From positions 9,278,023 to 9,342,022 of the forward strand of contig NZ_CP022221.1 in assembly GCF_004114935.1 (NCBI RefSeq): 64,000 nt of DNA, in the 5' to 3' direction. Source of the DNA: Bradyrhizobium zhanjiangense. Lineage in GTDB: Bacteria > Pseudomonadota > Alphaproteobacteria > Rhizobiales > Xanthobacteraceae. The stretch's first letter is position 1, and each line of letters opens with the position of its first letter. Below are positions 24,796 to 33,695 of the stretch, one piece after another. The notes below the pieces were generated by a model. The model was not told the origin of the DNA. It saw only the letters and a list, made by a program, of their open reading frames with translations, and did no database searches. A program made the translations under genes and the position numbers.

Positions 24796-25434
24796 TCAGG
24801 ACTTTCCATACGAGCCCTGATAGCGTCCCTGGCGGATTGCCTTCAATGTCTCCTCCTCGCGCGCGACCTGGGCGCGGACGGCTTCCAGTAGCGCGGCGGC
24901 GCCCGCGGCGGGAAACGACACCACGCCGTCCTCGTCGCCGACGACGATGTCGCCGGGCGCAATCACGCTGCCGCCGATCGTCACAGGCACGTTGATCTCG
25001 CCGGGGCCGTTCTTGTAGGGGCCGCGGTGGATCACGGCGCGGGCGTAGCAGGGAAAGTCGTCGGCTGCGAATGCCGCAACATCGCGGATCGCGCCGTCGA
25101 TGACGTAGCCTTCGGCTTTGCGCCACTGCGCAATGTTCTTCATGATCTCGCCGACCAGGGCCCGGGTCTCGTCGCCGCCGCCGTCGACCAAGATGACGTC
25201 GCCGGGACCGACCAGCTCGAGCGCACGGTGGATGGCGAGATTGTCGCCGGGACGGGTGCGCACCGTGAAGGCCGTCCCCACCAGCTTGCCGCCGCGATGA
25301 TACGGCTTCAGTCCCACCGCGCCGGGCAGCCGGGCCAGATTGTCTGAAATGACCGAAGTCGGCGCGCCTCGGAAGCCCTCGATGATGTCGGCGGGCGGCT
25401 TCGGCACGCTGTTGGCAGCGATGGTGATGGTCAT
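24796..25434 (-). CDS. RraA-like protein / oxo-acid aldolase or decarboxylase
   Basis: The 212-residue protein has the RraA-fold core VGPGDVILVDGGGDETRALVGEIM and the Mg/substrate motif GYVIDGAIRDV, with the arginine and aspartate of 4-hydroxy-4-methyl-2-oxoglutarate/4-carboxy-4-hydroxy-2-oxoadipate aldolases. In a cluster with an acyl-CoA ligase, Bug binding protein and cupin, an aldolase or oxaloacetate-type decarboxylase role in acid breakdown is more likely than RNase E inhibition. The gap to the ligase gene is 25 bases. Confidence 0.82.
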   Translation of the reverse strand: MTITIAANSVPKPPADIIEGFRGAPTSVISDNLARLPGAVGLKPYHRGGKLVGTAFTVRTRPGDNLAIHRALELVGPGDVILVDGGGDETRALVGEIMKNIAQWRKAEGYVIDGAIRDVAAFAADDFPCYARAVIHRGPYKNGPGEINVPVTIGGSVIAPGDIVVGDEDGVVSFPAAGAAALLEAVRAQVAREEETLKAIRQGRYQGSYGKS

Positions 25435-25459
25435 CTCGTCAGTCCTTCCGTGATGTGTC

Positions 25460-26977
25460 TCAGTCGGCGTGCGCTCGCGCCTTGGCCGGCCAAATCCGGA
25501 AGGCGCGCCCCTGCTTCATCCACGCCGCGCGCTCGTCGCGCAACAGGGTGCGGCGGACTTTTCCGGAATCATCGCGCGGCGGGGTGCTGACGATCTCGAA
25601 GCTCTCCGGATGCTTGTAGCGGCTGAGCCTGTCCCTCAAAAACTCCGCCATGCCGTCGGCGAGCGCCTGACCGTCCGCGCCCGGCTCCGGCTCGATGATG
25701 GCGTGGACACGCTGGCCCAATTCCGGATCGGGCAATCCCACCACGACGCAGGAGCGCACGCCGGGGCAGGCGGAGACGGCGGCCTCGACCTCGGCCGGAT
25801 AGATGTTGGCGCCGCCGCGCAGCACCATGTCGGCGAGGCGGTCGCCGAGATAGAGATAGCCTTCCGCGTCCAGCCGGCCGATATCGCCAAGCGATTCCCA
25901 GCTGTCGGCGCGGCGCTTCGGCTCGGCGCCGCGATAGTGGTAGGTGGCGTCCTTGCCGTCATTGTTGAGGAAATAGATCTCGCCGGTTTCGCCGGGCGCG
26001 ACGTCGTTGCCGTCCTCGCCGATGATGCGAAGCTTCGCCATGTCGCCGATCTTGCCGACCGAACCCTTGTGCGTCAGCCATTCCGCACCGGAGATGATGC
26101 AGGAGCCCTGGCGCTCGGTACCGCCATAGAGCTCCCAGATCCGCTCAGGCCCGAGCCAGGCGATCCAGTTCTCCTTCAGCCAGGGCGGCATCGGAGCTGC
26201 CATGTGGAAGACCGTCTCAAGACTCGACAGATCGTAGGCATTACGCACGCTCTCCGGCAGCGCCCAGATCCGATGCATCATGGTCGGCACGAAATTGACC
26301 CATTGCACGCGCTCGCGTTCGATCTGCCGCAGCGTCTCCTCGGCGTCGAACTTGACGAGGCCGGTGAGCTGGCCGCCCGTGAACAGCGCGTAATGCGACA
26401 CGATGAACGGCGCATTGTGATAGAGCGGACCGGGATTGAGCAACGAGACCCCGAACGGGATGTTGAGCGGCGGCGCGGCCACGGTGTCGGTCACCGCTGG
26501 ATGGTGATCGAGGATCACCTTCGGCCGGCCGGTCGAGCCGCCTGAGGTCATGGCCTTCCAGTAGCGCGCCACCGGCGGATCGAGCGGCTCGTCCGAAAAA
26601 CCTTGCGGCACGAAATCCGCGGGCAGACGGTTCGGCGCGTTCCAATCGGCCTCGCCGCCGACCACCAGCACCGGCTTGAGGATGTCGAGCACCGCGGCGG
26701 CTTCGCCGCGCGGCAGCCGCCATGACAGCGAGGTCGGCGTCGCCCCGCACTTCCACACCGCAAAGGACGTCTCGAAGAACGCGTTGCCGTTCGGCAAACC
26801 GATCGCGACGAAGTCACCGGGCTTGACGCCCCTGGCCATGAACGCCCGCGCGCGCCGGTTGGCGCCACGCTCGAGCTCGTCCCATGTCAGCGTATCCTGC
26901 CCGTGACGGACGGCGATCGTGCCGTGTGGTTTGCGTTCAGCGTACCAGCGCGGCACGTCGGACAGGGGCAGCAGCAT
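25460..26977 (-). CDS. AMP-forming acyl-CoA ligase
   Basis: The 505-residue ANL enzyme has a phosphate loop MTSGGSTGRPKVI near residue 143, the adenylate motif ELYGGTERQG, YLGDRLADMVLRGGANIYPAEVEAAV near 378, and a C-terminal PRDDSGKVRR in which the lysine is the catalytic one. It resembles bile-acid/aryl-CoA ligases. It is the first gene of an apparent four-gene run (ligase, RraA-like, cupin, Bug protein), so it should activate the acid taken up. Confidence 0.85.
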   Translation of the reverse strand: MLLPLSDVPRWYAERKPHGTIAVRHGQDTLTWDELERGANRRARAFMARGVKPGDFVAIGLPNGNAFFETSFAVWKCGATPTSLSWRLPRGEAAAVLDILKPVLVVGGEADWNAPNRLPADFVPQGFSDEPLDPPVARYWKAMTSGGSTGRPKVILDHHPAVTDTVAAPPLNIPFGVSLLNPGPLYHNAPFIVSHYALFTGGQLTGLVKFDAEETLRQIERERVQWVNFVPTMMHRIWALPESVRNAYDLSSLETVFHMAAPMPPWLKENWIAWLGPERIWELYGGTERQGSCIISGAEWLTHKGSVGKIGDMAKLRIIGEDGNDVAPGETGEIYFLNNDGKDATYHYRGAEPKRRADSWESLGDIGRLDAEGYLYLGDRLADMVLRGGANIYPAEVEAAVSACPGVRSCVVVGLPDPELGQRVHAIIEPEPGADGQALADGMAEFLRDRLSRYKHPESFEIVSTPPRDDSGKVRRTLLRDERAAWMKQGRAFRIWPAKARAHAD

Positions 26978-27053
26978 CAGGCGTTTCCACTTCGTCTTCT
27001 TGGCGCCGCCTCACGATGAGGCGCTCACGGTGCGAAGTGTAACAGCCGGAGCC

Positions 27054-27109
27054 AAGCCTTCAAGCCGCAAGCCTTCAAGTCGCAAGCCTTCAAGACGCAA
27101 GCCTTCAAC
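27054..27109. repeat. 15-base tandem repeat, 3.7 copies
   Basis: The unit AAGCCTTCAAGNCGC starts at 27054, 27069 and 27084, with a partial fourth at 27099. It lies between two minus-strand genes. The units have no spacer, so this is not a CRISPR array. Confidence 0.85.
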
Positions 27110-27118
27110 GCATGCGCA

Positions 27119-28156
27119 TCAGCGCTCCGCGCCGCAGCCCGGACTATCGAACAGCGCCGCAAGCCCGCATGTCGAGGTCAGCATCTTGTCGGCATCGTGG
27201 CCGACGCCAGCGACGTCCCAGACCCGGTGATTGGGCGTGCCGTGGTTGCGCTTGGCCATCGCCTCCGCATAGGCGTGACCGCGGGCGTAGCGCGTGGCGC
27301 CTTGCGCCTTCGCCATGCAGCTCTTGTCGAGCGCGGGATGCTCCGGATTGGTGTCGAGGGTGCCGAGCAGATAGATCACCTCGCGCTCGACATAGCGCTG
27401 TTCGAGCGCAGCCGGCGTGACGTTCGCAAGATAGGGCGGCCGCTCGTCCATGCCGTATTTCCAATTGTTGTAGCCCGGGCAGGAGGCGGCGATGGCGGGC
27501 ACCGGCCGCTCGGCGCTGAAATAGGCATAGGACGACGGGTTGGCGACGACGTAGCGGATATCGATGTGCTGGCGCGACAGCGCCGCCTCGCCCTTGCCGG
27601 CGATGGCGTAACGCTGCGCGACCTGCCCGCCGCCGGAATGGCCGGCGACCACGACCTGCTTCAGGTTCGGGAAGATGCGCCGGTCGGTGAGCTTTGCCAG
27701 GATCGCATCGAGCGCCTCGAACGAGGAGACCGGATTGGGCGCCAGCGCGGCATCGCCACCCTCCCATCCCTCCAGCGACCAACGCAGCACATCTGCCGGC
27801 AGCTTGTGGGCCTCGACGTCGATCTCCGCCAAGAACTGCGGCACGATCATGAGCGCGCGCTTGCCGTCGTCGCCCGCTGCGACCTGCGCGGTGTGGGCTG
27901 AGAGATAATATTCGTCGGCATTGCGCAGCCGTCCATGCAGCACGATGATCGCGCGCGAGATCGCCGGCAGCGGCATCGACCAGTCGCTGGAGAGATAGAG
28001 CGGCAGAATGCCCTGGCCGCCGACCGCGAGCCGCGCGTCCGCAACCGCTCTCACCGGCTTGCGGTTGGGCGCAGCTTCGTCCGCCGCGAAGGCATGGCCG
28101 CAAATCAGCACCAGCGCGATTGCGACGAAACCGGCCAACGCTCGCATGACGGACAT
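27119..28156 (-). CDS. Exported alpha/beta-hydrolase-like protein
   Basis: The 345-residue protein has a signal peptide (ALAGFVAIALVLICGHAFA, cleaved before ADE) and a hydrolase fold: IIVLHGRLRNADEY near residue 72 and a nucleophile elbow VVAGHSGGGQVAQRY, serine near residue 172. The acid and histidine are probably in the late segments (GTLDTNPEHP and GVGHDADKM). It contains cysteine pairs consistent with the periplasm. The substrate is unknown. Confidence 0.75.
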   Translation of the reverse strand: MSVMRALAGFVAIALVLICGHAFAADEAAPNRKPVRAVADARLAVGGQGILPLYLSSDWSMPLPAISRAIIVLHGRLRNADEYYLSAHTAQVAAGDDGKRALMIVPQFLAEIDVEAHKLPADVLRWSLEGWEGGDAALAPNPVSSFEALDAILAKLTDRRIFPNLKQVVVAGHSGGGQVAQRYAIAGKGEAALSRQHIDIRYVVANPSSYAYFSAERPVPAIAASCPGYNNWKYGMDERPPYLANVTPAALEQRYVEREVIYLLGTLDTNPEHPALDKSCMAKAQGATRYARGHAYAEAMAKRNHGTPNHRVWDVAGVGHDADKMLTSTCGLAALFDSPGCGAER

Positions 28157-28355
28157 TCTCCCTCGAATTCAAAACGATAAAAGTCTAAGCACATCATCTG
28201 CGCGCGGCTGTGACTCGCGCGCCACGTCAAGCAAAAAATGTCAGCAGCCCAGCCATGAAATTCCCGGGTTCCATGGGTGACAAGCCGGCGATAAAGAGGC
28301 AAAAATCCGACTCGACTCGGGGCGGGTTGAGTTTTGCAGGGAATGCTCTCGTAGA

Positions 28356-28973
28356 ATGTCGGTCGTAGTTGCATCGCGTCGTGCGGCGCTTCTCGTTGCC
28401 GCAGCAGGATTTTTTCTGCTGACCTTGCCGCATGCCCAGGCGCAATGGTGGAAGCGCGCGCCCGTCGACTTCGAGGAATGCGCCGACGCCGCCGAAAAAT
28501 CCCCGACCAAGGCTGAGAAGACCGCGGCGCTTGCCGACTGCAACGCCAAATTCGCCGGCCGCCGCAAGGCTGGCGGCGGCTATTCCTATTACGACTTCCT
28601 CCAGGATCGCACCTTCGACATCGCCGGGCCGAATCCGACCCCGGAAGAGCAGAAGAAGATCGACGCAGCCTACACCGCCTATCTCGCCAACCAGCGCCGC
28701 ATTAATGAAGCGGCTCAGGCCACCGCGCGCCAGCAGCGCGAGCAGCAGGAACAACAGGTACAGCAGTTCCAGCAGGTCGCTCTGCGAACCGACATCGAGC
28801 GCGTGCCCGTCCCGGTCCAGCGGCCGAAAGTGCAGCAGAATGTCGGCCAGCGAAAGGGCGCGCCCTGCACCAAGGGCTCCTTCTCCTGCGAATGGCCGCG
28901 GCTGTCGGAAAGCTTGAACGATTTGAAGAAGTTGTTCAATCCAACGCCGAGCAAGCCGGCGAAGAAGGGCTAG
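28356..28973 (+). CDS. Exported protein, unknown function, Gln-rich coil
   Basis: The 205-residue protein has a signal peptide (AALLVAAAGFFLLTLPHAQA) and a mature start QWWKRAPVDFEECADAAE. Two cysteines lie about 20 residues apart, then a YDFLQDRTFDIAGPNPT segment common in Bradyrhizobium hypothetical proteins, a glutamine-rich helix (residues 125-145) and two late cysteines (APCTKGSFSCEW). No function is known to me. Confidence 0.7.
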   Translation: MSVVVASRRAALLVAAAGFFLLTLPHAQAQWWKRAPVDFEECADAAEKSPTKAEKTAALADCNAKFAGRRKAGGGYSYYDFLQDRTFDIAGPNPTPEEQKKIDAAYTAYLANQRRINEAAQATARQQREQQEQQVQQFQQVALRTDIERVPVPVQRPKVQQNVGQRKGAPCTKGSFSCEWPRLSESLNDLKKLFNPTPSKPAKKG

Positions 28974-28984
28974 CGAGCCACCGC

Positions 28985-29071
28985 CGTCATTGCGAGGAGC
29001 CCTTGCGACGAAGCAATCCAGAATCCTTCCGCGGAGAGATTCTGGATTGCTTCGCTGCGCTCGCAATGACG
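28985..29071. repeat. Inverted repeat, CGTCATTGCGAG family
   Basis: The ends CGTCATTGCGAGGAGC and GCTCGCAATGACG face each other around AAGCAATCCAGAAT/ATTCTGGATTGCTT. It is the same family as 5679-5758, between convergent genes. Confidence 0.75.
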
Positions 29072-29098
29072 AGTTGCATGGAGATTCGCGTCCCTTCC

Positions 29099-29314
29099 TC
29101 AATTCGCGTGCTTCTTCTTGCTCCGTTTCGGTTTGGCCACCGACGCACTCGCCGGCGGCGCTGCCGTTGGCGAAGCGCTCCACGCCTTGCGGCTCTCCTG
29201 CAATCGCGCGTCATAGCCTGGAGAGTTCACGACCGTCGGCGGTCTTGCATGAGCGAGCGTCGATGCGCCGCAGAGCGCAGCTAGCGCGATCCCAATCGTC
29301 AAACAACGCTTCAT
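29099..29314 (-). CDS. Small exported basic protein
   Basis: The 71-residue protein starts MKRCLTIGIALAALCGASTL with cleavage near AHA-RPP. The mature part is short and ends in a lysine-rich tail (PKRSKKKHAN). ATG 29314 has a near-perfect Shine-Dalgarno GGAGGAG, so I prefer it to ATG 29332. It follows the ketopantoate-reductase-like gene by 18 bases. Function is unknown. Confidence 0.65.
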   Translation of the reverse strand: MKRCLTIGIALAALCGASTLAHARPPTVVNSPGYDARLQESRKAWSASPTAAPPASASVAKPKRSKKKHAN

Positions 29315-29332
29315 CGCGCTCCTCCTTCGCAC

Positions 29333-30340
29333 TCACGCTAACCCGCGAATCTGCTGCGGCGTCAGCCCGGGCGGGCCATTGCCGGCAACTTCGGCTTCCT
29401 TGATCAGCGCAACAATGCGGCGCATCAGCGGCACATCCACGTTGTTTTGCTCGGCCAGCGCGATGACCGCACCCTGGAGATAGTCGATCTCGGTCTTGCG
29501 CCCGTGCTTCAGGTCCTGCCACATCGAGGAGCGGGCTTCGGGATCGATCTTCATCGTGCGTCCCAGGATCGCGTTGAAGATCACGTCGGGCAGCCGCAGC
29601 AAGGCCGGCGTCCATCTCATTGGGATCGGCGTTGCCGAGACCGGCGCGATGCCGGCGGCCTTCAGCGCGGCTAGGCCCTCGGCCATCTGGTCGGCGAACA
29701 GCCTTCGCCAGTCGCGGTTCGCCAGCTGCGCGGCGAGCGGCATGTCGGACAGCGCGCTGAGCGCATTGTTCAGATTGATGATCAGCTTGCCCCATTGCAC
29801 GCCGGCGATATCACGGCTCGCGCGTACCGTGAGGCCGGCCACCGACAGCGCGAGAGCTATGTTCGCATCGTCCTCACCAACATGGATGTCGCCGGAGGTC
29901 GAACGGTGGAAACGGCCCTCGCCCATCGCGATCACGTTGAACGGCACCATGCCGGCGAGCACACGCCGATCGCCGAGATGCTCGCGCAGCACCGCGACAT
30001 TGCCAATGCCGTTCTGAAGCGAGACGATAACGGCGTCGCGCGGCGCATGCCGCGCGATCTGCTCCGCGACATCGGCGGTGTCGGCGCTCTTCACCGTCAC
30101 CAGCACGATGCCGGCGCTGTGGAAGATCGAAGGATCCTCCGACAACGCGAGCTGGCCCGCGCCGAGCTTGTTCTCGGAGCCGTCGAAGTCGGTCAACCGC
30201 AGGCCGAACCGCTCGATCTCGGTTTTCACCCGCGGCCGCACCAGCAGCGCGACGCGGCGGCCCGCGGCTGCCAGCATGCCGCCGACGAAACAGCCGATGG
30301 CACCGGCGCCGGCCACCACGATCGGTCGATCCGTAACCAC
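29333..30340 (-). CDS. 2-dehydropantoate 2-reductase family protein, second copy
   Basis: The 335-residue protein has an NADP fold VVAGAGAIGCFVGGMLAAAG, VSLQNGIGN, and the conserved helix VQWGKLIINLNNALSAL. The start is taken as GTG 30340, preceded by GCGAGG; the frame is open to 30397 but with no conserved sequence. It catalyses NADPH-dependent reduction of ketopantoate or a similar 2-oxo acid. It is more similar to typical PanE than the copy at 12431, judged by the motifs, but which one supports pantothenate synthesis is unknown. Confidence 0.82.
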   Translation of the reverse strand: MVTDRPIVVAGAGAIGCFVGGMLAAAGRRVALLVRPRVKTEIERFGLRLTDFDGSENKLGAGQLALSEDPSIFHSAGIVLVTVKSADTADVAEQIARHAPRDAVIVSLQNGIGNVAVLREHLGDRRVLAGMVPFNVIAMGEGRFHRSTSGDIHVGEDDANIALALSVAGLTVRASRDIAGVQWGKLIINLNNALSALSDMPLAAQLANRDWRRLFADQMAEGLAALKAAGIAPVSATPIPMRWTPALLRLPDVIFNAILGRTMKIDPEARSSMWQDLKHGRKTEIDYLQGAVIALAEQNNVDVPLMRRIVALIKEAEVAGNGPPGLTPQQIRGLA

Positions 30341-30504
30341 TGACCTCGCTCCCTGAATGACCGGCCTTCGATAGCAGAGGCGAGGCCGGCTGCCCATCGC
30401 GTCGCGGCCGCCTTGTAACCGTCATGACCGCCCCATATGTTTTCGCCCCGGGGGAGCCTGTCAGCGGCGAGCGCTCGCCGAACGAGACGCCAAAGGAGAG
30501 CACC

Positions 30505-31071
30505 ATGGGTCTACTCGACGTCCTCAACGGCATGCAGAACGGCCCGCGCGGGCCCAGCGCGCCCAGCTCCGAAAAATCCTCCGGCGGCATGTCGCCGATG
30601 ACCATGGCGCTGCTCGGTCTGCTCGCCTGGAAGGCGTTCAAGCATTTGACCGCAAACCAATCCGGCACGGCGCCGCAACCGTCGCCGACGCCTGCGCCGC
30701 CGCCGGTCAACGCCGGCGCGGGCGGTGGCCTCAGCGATTTGCTCAAGGGCGGCCTCGGCGGCCTGCTCGCGGGCGGCGCGGCCGGCACCGTGCTCAGCGG
30801 CGGGCTCGGCGATCTCCTCAACCAGCTCCAGCAGAGCGGACACGGCGACACCGCGAATTCCTGGGTCGGCAAGGGCGAAAACAAGCCGATCGCGCCGGGC
30901 GATCTCGCCAGCGCGCTCGGCGCCGACCAGATCGACAGCCTGTCCGCCCAGAGCGGCCTATCACGCGAGGAGCTGCTGTCCGGCCTCAGCCAGTATCTGC
31001 CGCAGGTGATCGATCATTTGACGCCGGACGGAAGATTGCCGACCGAGAACGAGCTCTCGGGTCGCATCTGA
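30505..31071 (+). CDS. YidB-like (DUF937) protein
   Basis: The 188-residue protein starts MGLLDVLNGMQ after Shine-Dalgarno AAGGAGAG. It has a proline-rich linker (residues 52-64), glycine/leucine repeats, and a YidB-type C-terminus (NSWVGKGENKPIAPGDLASALG, then LSREELLSGLSQYLPQVIDHLTPDGRLP). The role is unknown in the family. It is followed after 28 bases by a GlsB-type membrane protein gene, both likely stress-related. Confidence 0.85.
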   Translation: MGLLDVLNGMQNGPRGPSAPSSEKSSGGMSPMTMALLGLLAWKAFKHLTANQSGTAPQPSPTPAPPPVNAGAGGGLSDLLKGGLGGLLAGGAAGTVLSGGLGDLLNQLQQSGHGDTANSWVGKGENKPIAPGDLASALGADQIDSLSAQSGLSREELLSGLSQYLPQVIDHLTPDGRLPTENELSGRI

Positions 31072-31099
31072 TTGTCGTCAAAGGGAGGGGAGCACTGTC

Positions 31100-31372
31100 A
31101 TGAGCATGGGCGGCCTGTTGTGGATCATCCTCGTCGGCTTCGTCGCCGGCCTCATCGCGCGCTGGCTCGCGCCGGGGCCGAACAATCCGAGCGGCTTCAT
31201 CCTCACCACCATCCTCGGCATCGCCGGCGCGTTTCTGGCGACCTTCGTCGGTCAGGCCATCGGCCATTACAGCCCCGACCAGGGCGCCGGCTTCATCATG
31301 GCCACGGTCGGCGCAGTGGTGGTGTTGTTCATCTGGCACCGCCTGGTCGCCAGCGGCGTGATCAAGGGGTAG
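31100..31372 (+). CDS. GlsB/YeaQ/YmgE-family stress membrane protein
   Basis: The 90-residue protein has three hydrophobic helices and the family signature GFVAGLIARWLAPGPNNPSGF with ILGIAGAFLATFVG. It sits in the inner membrane. These proteins are induced by stress or stationary phase. It lies directly after the YidB-like gene. Confidence 0.88.
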   Translation: MSMGGLLWIILVGFVAGLIARWLAPGPNNPSGFILTTILGIAGAFLATFVGQAIGHYSPDQGAGFIMATVGAVVVLFIWHRLVASGVIKG

Positions 31373-31415
31373 GGCCGCCATCGCTTTTGTGGCGTTGTCT
31401 ACCAACAAACTCGGT

Positions 31416-31536
31416 GTCGTCCCGGCGAAGGCCGGGACCCATAGTCACCGAATCCAGTTTGGCGAAGACTGGCAATTGCCTGCTCGCCCCACAACTACGG
31501 CCTGTGGTTATGGGTCCCGGCCTTCGCCGGGACGAC
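31416..31536. repeat. Inverted repeat, GTCCCGGC family, copy 2
   Basis: The 28-base perfect arms at 31416-31443 and 31509-31536 begin GTCGTCCCGGCGAAGGCC, with a 65-base loop differing from that at 5521-5643. It lies between convergent genes. Confidence 0.8.
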
Positions 31537-31579
31537 GACTGTGTTTGACGAGACAGAAAGCGCGACGGGTCCACCACCG

Positions 31580-32365
31580 TCACGTAATCAAATGCATCCC
31601 CGCATCCATGCGCACGACCTCGCCCGTCATGTTGCTGGACGCCGGCATCGCCAGGAAGCAAACGAGCTGTGCGATGTCTTCCGCGCTCGAGGCGACCTTG
31701 AGCGGCACCTTCGCGACCACGCTGTCGCGCACCTGCTTTGCCCCGGCCTCGCCGCGGCCCTTGGTGAACCAGGGCGTGTCGATATAGCCGGGGCACACCG
31801 TGTTGACGCGGATCAGCGGCGCCAGCGCGCGCGACAGCGACAGCGTCATGGTGTTGAGCGCGCCCTTGCTGGCGGCATAGGCGATCGACGAGCCGACGCC
31901 GCTGATGCCGGCGACCGACGACACATTGACCACCGCCGAGGGCCGCCCCGAGGCCTTGGCGCCGGCCTCGAGCAGACTGCGCGCCGCGCGCACCATCTGG
32001 AAGGGGCCGATGGTGTTGACACCGTAGAGGCGCTGGAAATCTTCCGCCGACAAGCCATCGAGATCGGCATGGGCAACGTGCTTGGTGGTGCCGGCATTGT
32101 TGACGAGCACGTCGAGCCGGCCCCAACCGGCCGCCGCCGCGACGATCTTGCGGCAATCATCATCCTTCGAGACGTCGCCCTGCGCGACCAGAACTTCCGC
32201 GGCGCCGGCCTTGCGGCAGAGGTCAGCCGTGGCCTCGGCTTCCTTCTGGCTCGAGGAATAGTTGATGACGAGCCGGGCCCCGCTGCGTGCGAGAATTTCC
32301 GCGGTCGCGGCACCAAGGCCGGATGCCGATCCCGTCACGATTGCGCACAAACTATCCTTGGCCAT
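31580..32365 (-). CDS. SDR-family oxidoreductase
   Basis: The 261-residue classical short-chain dehydrogenase has cofactor motif VTGSASGLGAATAE, NNAG, the catalytic serine in VVNVSSVAG and YAASKGAL, closing with a typical PG/TGEVVRMDAGMHL end. The early NYSSSQ (after the second strand) suggests preference for NADP. It is divergent from the acyl-CoA dehydrogenase pair and may oxidise the hydroxyacyl-CoA made there. Confidence 0.87.
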   Translation of the reverse strand: MAKDSLCAIVTGSASGLGAATAEILARSGARLVINYSSSQKEAEATADLCRKAGAAEVLVAQGDVSKDDDCRKIVAAAAGWGRLDVLVNNAGTTKHVAHADLDGLSAEDFQRLYGVNTIGPFQMVRAARSLLEAGAKASGRPSAVVNVSSVAGISGVGSSIAYAASKGALNTMTLSLSRALAPLIRVNTVCPGYIDTPWFTKGRGEAGAKQVRDSVVAKVPLKVASSAEDIAQLVCFLAMPASSNMTGEVVRMDAGMHLIT

Positions 32366-32614
32366 CCTGGTTTCCTTCCCCTGTCTCTGACGTCGGCGCC
32401 TTGTTTAGCGAGTTTGCCGCGCCCTGCAAATCGAGCAAACTCCGCTAAGCGGAATTAGCCGCCTATTGGTCCTTGCGCCCATGCCTGCGCCGCAGGTTGA
32501 CCTGCGATCAACGCTTGTCAGGGCCATGGCTTTTTCCGATCATCGGGCGCAAGAAGAACCTGCGCGCCACCCCCACCGGGGCGGACGCGCCAATGGCAAA
32601 ACACGGGGAACGCT

Positions 32615-33679
32615 GTGGCGGAGAGTGACAATATCGTCGTCGAGACCGCGGAAAAAATCTTCGCTGATCTCGCCGATCCGCAAACCATCAACAACGACAA
32701 GAAGAATTCGTGGCAGGCACCGCTGTGGCAGGCGCTGAGCGATGCCGGCCTGCCGCTATCGTGGGTGCCTGACGATCTCGGCGGCTCCGGCGCCAGCCTT
32801 GCCGACGGTTTTGCCCTTCTGAACGCTGCCGGCCGTTTCGCAGTCGCCGTCCCCCTGGCCGAGACCATGCTCGCGGGCTGGCTGCTGGCGCAAGCCAAGA
32901 TCGCATCGCCCGCGGGCGAGATGACGGTGCTGCCGGCTTCGCCAAAGGATCGCATCACGCTCGACGCCGACGGCGCGCTCTCCGGCCGCGCCCGCGGCGT
33001 GCCCTTTGCCAAGGCGGCGAAGCATTTTGCGGTGCTGGCGCACGGCAAGGACGGCATTTCCATCGCGCTGATCGATGCGGCCAAGGCGCGGATCGAAGCC
33101 GGGCTCAACGTCGGCTACGACCACAGCGACACCGTGACGCTCGACAAGGTTCAGCCCGTCACCCTCAAGCCCGCGCCGAAAGGTTTCGATCAGACCACCT
33201 TGATGCTGATGGGCGGCGTCGCGCGCAGCCTCCAGATCGCCGGCGCGCTGGAATCCATGCTCGATATCTCCGTGCGCTATTCCAACGAGCGCGTCGCCTT
33301 CGAGAAGAAGATCTCGAAATTCCAGGCGGTGCAGCACAATCTCGCACGCCTCGCCGGTGAATCCGCCGCAGCGCTTGCGGCCGCGACGTCTGCGGCCGAT
33401 GCGATTGCGAACGCCAAGGCGTTCGACAACGAGGTCTATCTCGAAGCCGCCTCCGCAAAAATCCGCTGCGCGGAAGCAGCAGAGAAAGGCGGCGGCATCG
33501 CCCACCAGGTTCACGGCGCGATCGGCTTCACCATGGAGCACATCCTGCACCGCTATTCGCTGCGGGCACTGGCCTGGCGCGACGATTTCGGCTCGGAAAG
33601 CCACTGGGCCGTCGAGCTCGGCAAGCTCGTTGCAAGCCGCGGCGCCGATGAATTGTGGCCGCTCGTGGCTTCGCGCTGA
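32615..33679 (+). CDS. Acyl-CoA dehydrogenase, small-subunit type
   Basis: The 354-residue protein starts at GTG 32615. It has acyl-CoA dehydrogenase folds (SWVPDDLGGSGASLADGFALL near residue 48 and a C-terminal bundle ending VHGAIGFTMEHILHRYSLRALAWRDDFGSE) but weak flavin-contact motifs in the middle. This resembles the small partner of heteromeric acyl-CoA dehydrogenases such as PimD. The large-type gene follows after 16 bases, so they probably form one alpha-beta enzyme. Confidence 0.82.
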   Translation: MAESDNIVVETAEKIFADLADPQTINNDKKNSWQAPLWQALSDAGLPLSWVPDDLGGSGASLADGFALLNAAGRFAVAVPLAETMLAGWLLAQAKIASPAGEMTVLPASPKDRITLDADGALSGRARGVPFAKAAKHFAVLAHGKDGISIALIDAAKARIEAGLNVGYDHSDTVTLDKVQPVTLKPAPKGFDQTTLMLMGGVARSLQIAGALESMLDISVRYSNERVAFEKKISKFQAVQHNLARLAGESAAALAAATSAADAIANAKAFDNEVYLEAASAKIRCAEAAEKGGGIAHQVHGAIGFTMEHILHRYSLRALAWRDDFGSESHWAVELGKLVASRGADELWPLVASR

Positions 33680-33695
33680 TCAGGGGACGACCACA

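Noticed and set aside
27054..27109. CRISPR-like array
   Set aside because: Units are directly adjacent with no spacers, and no cas gene is present.
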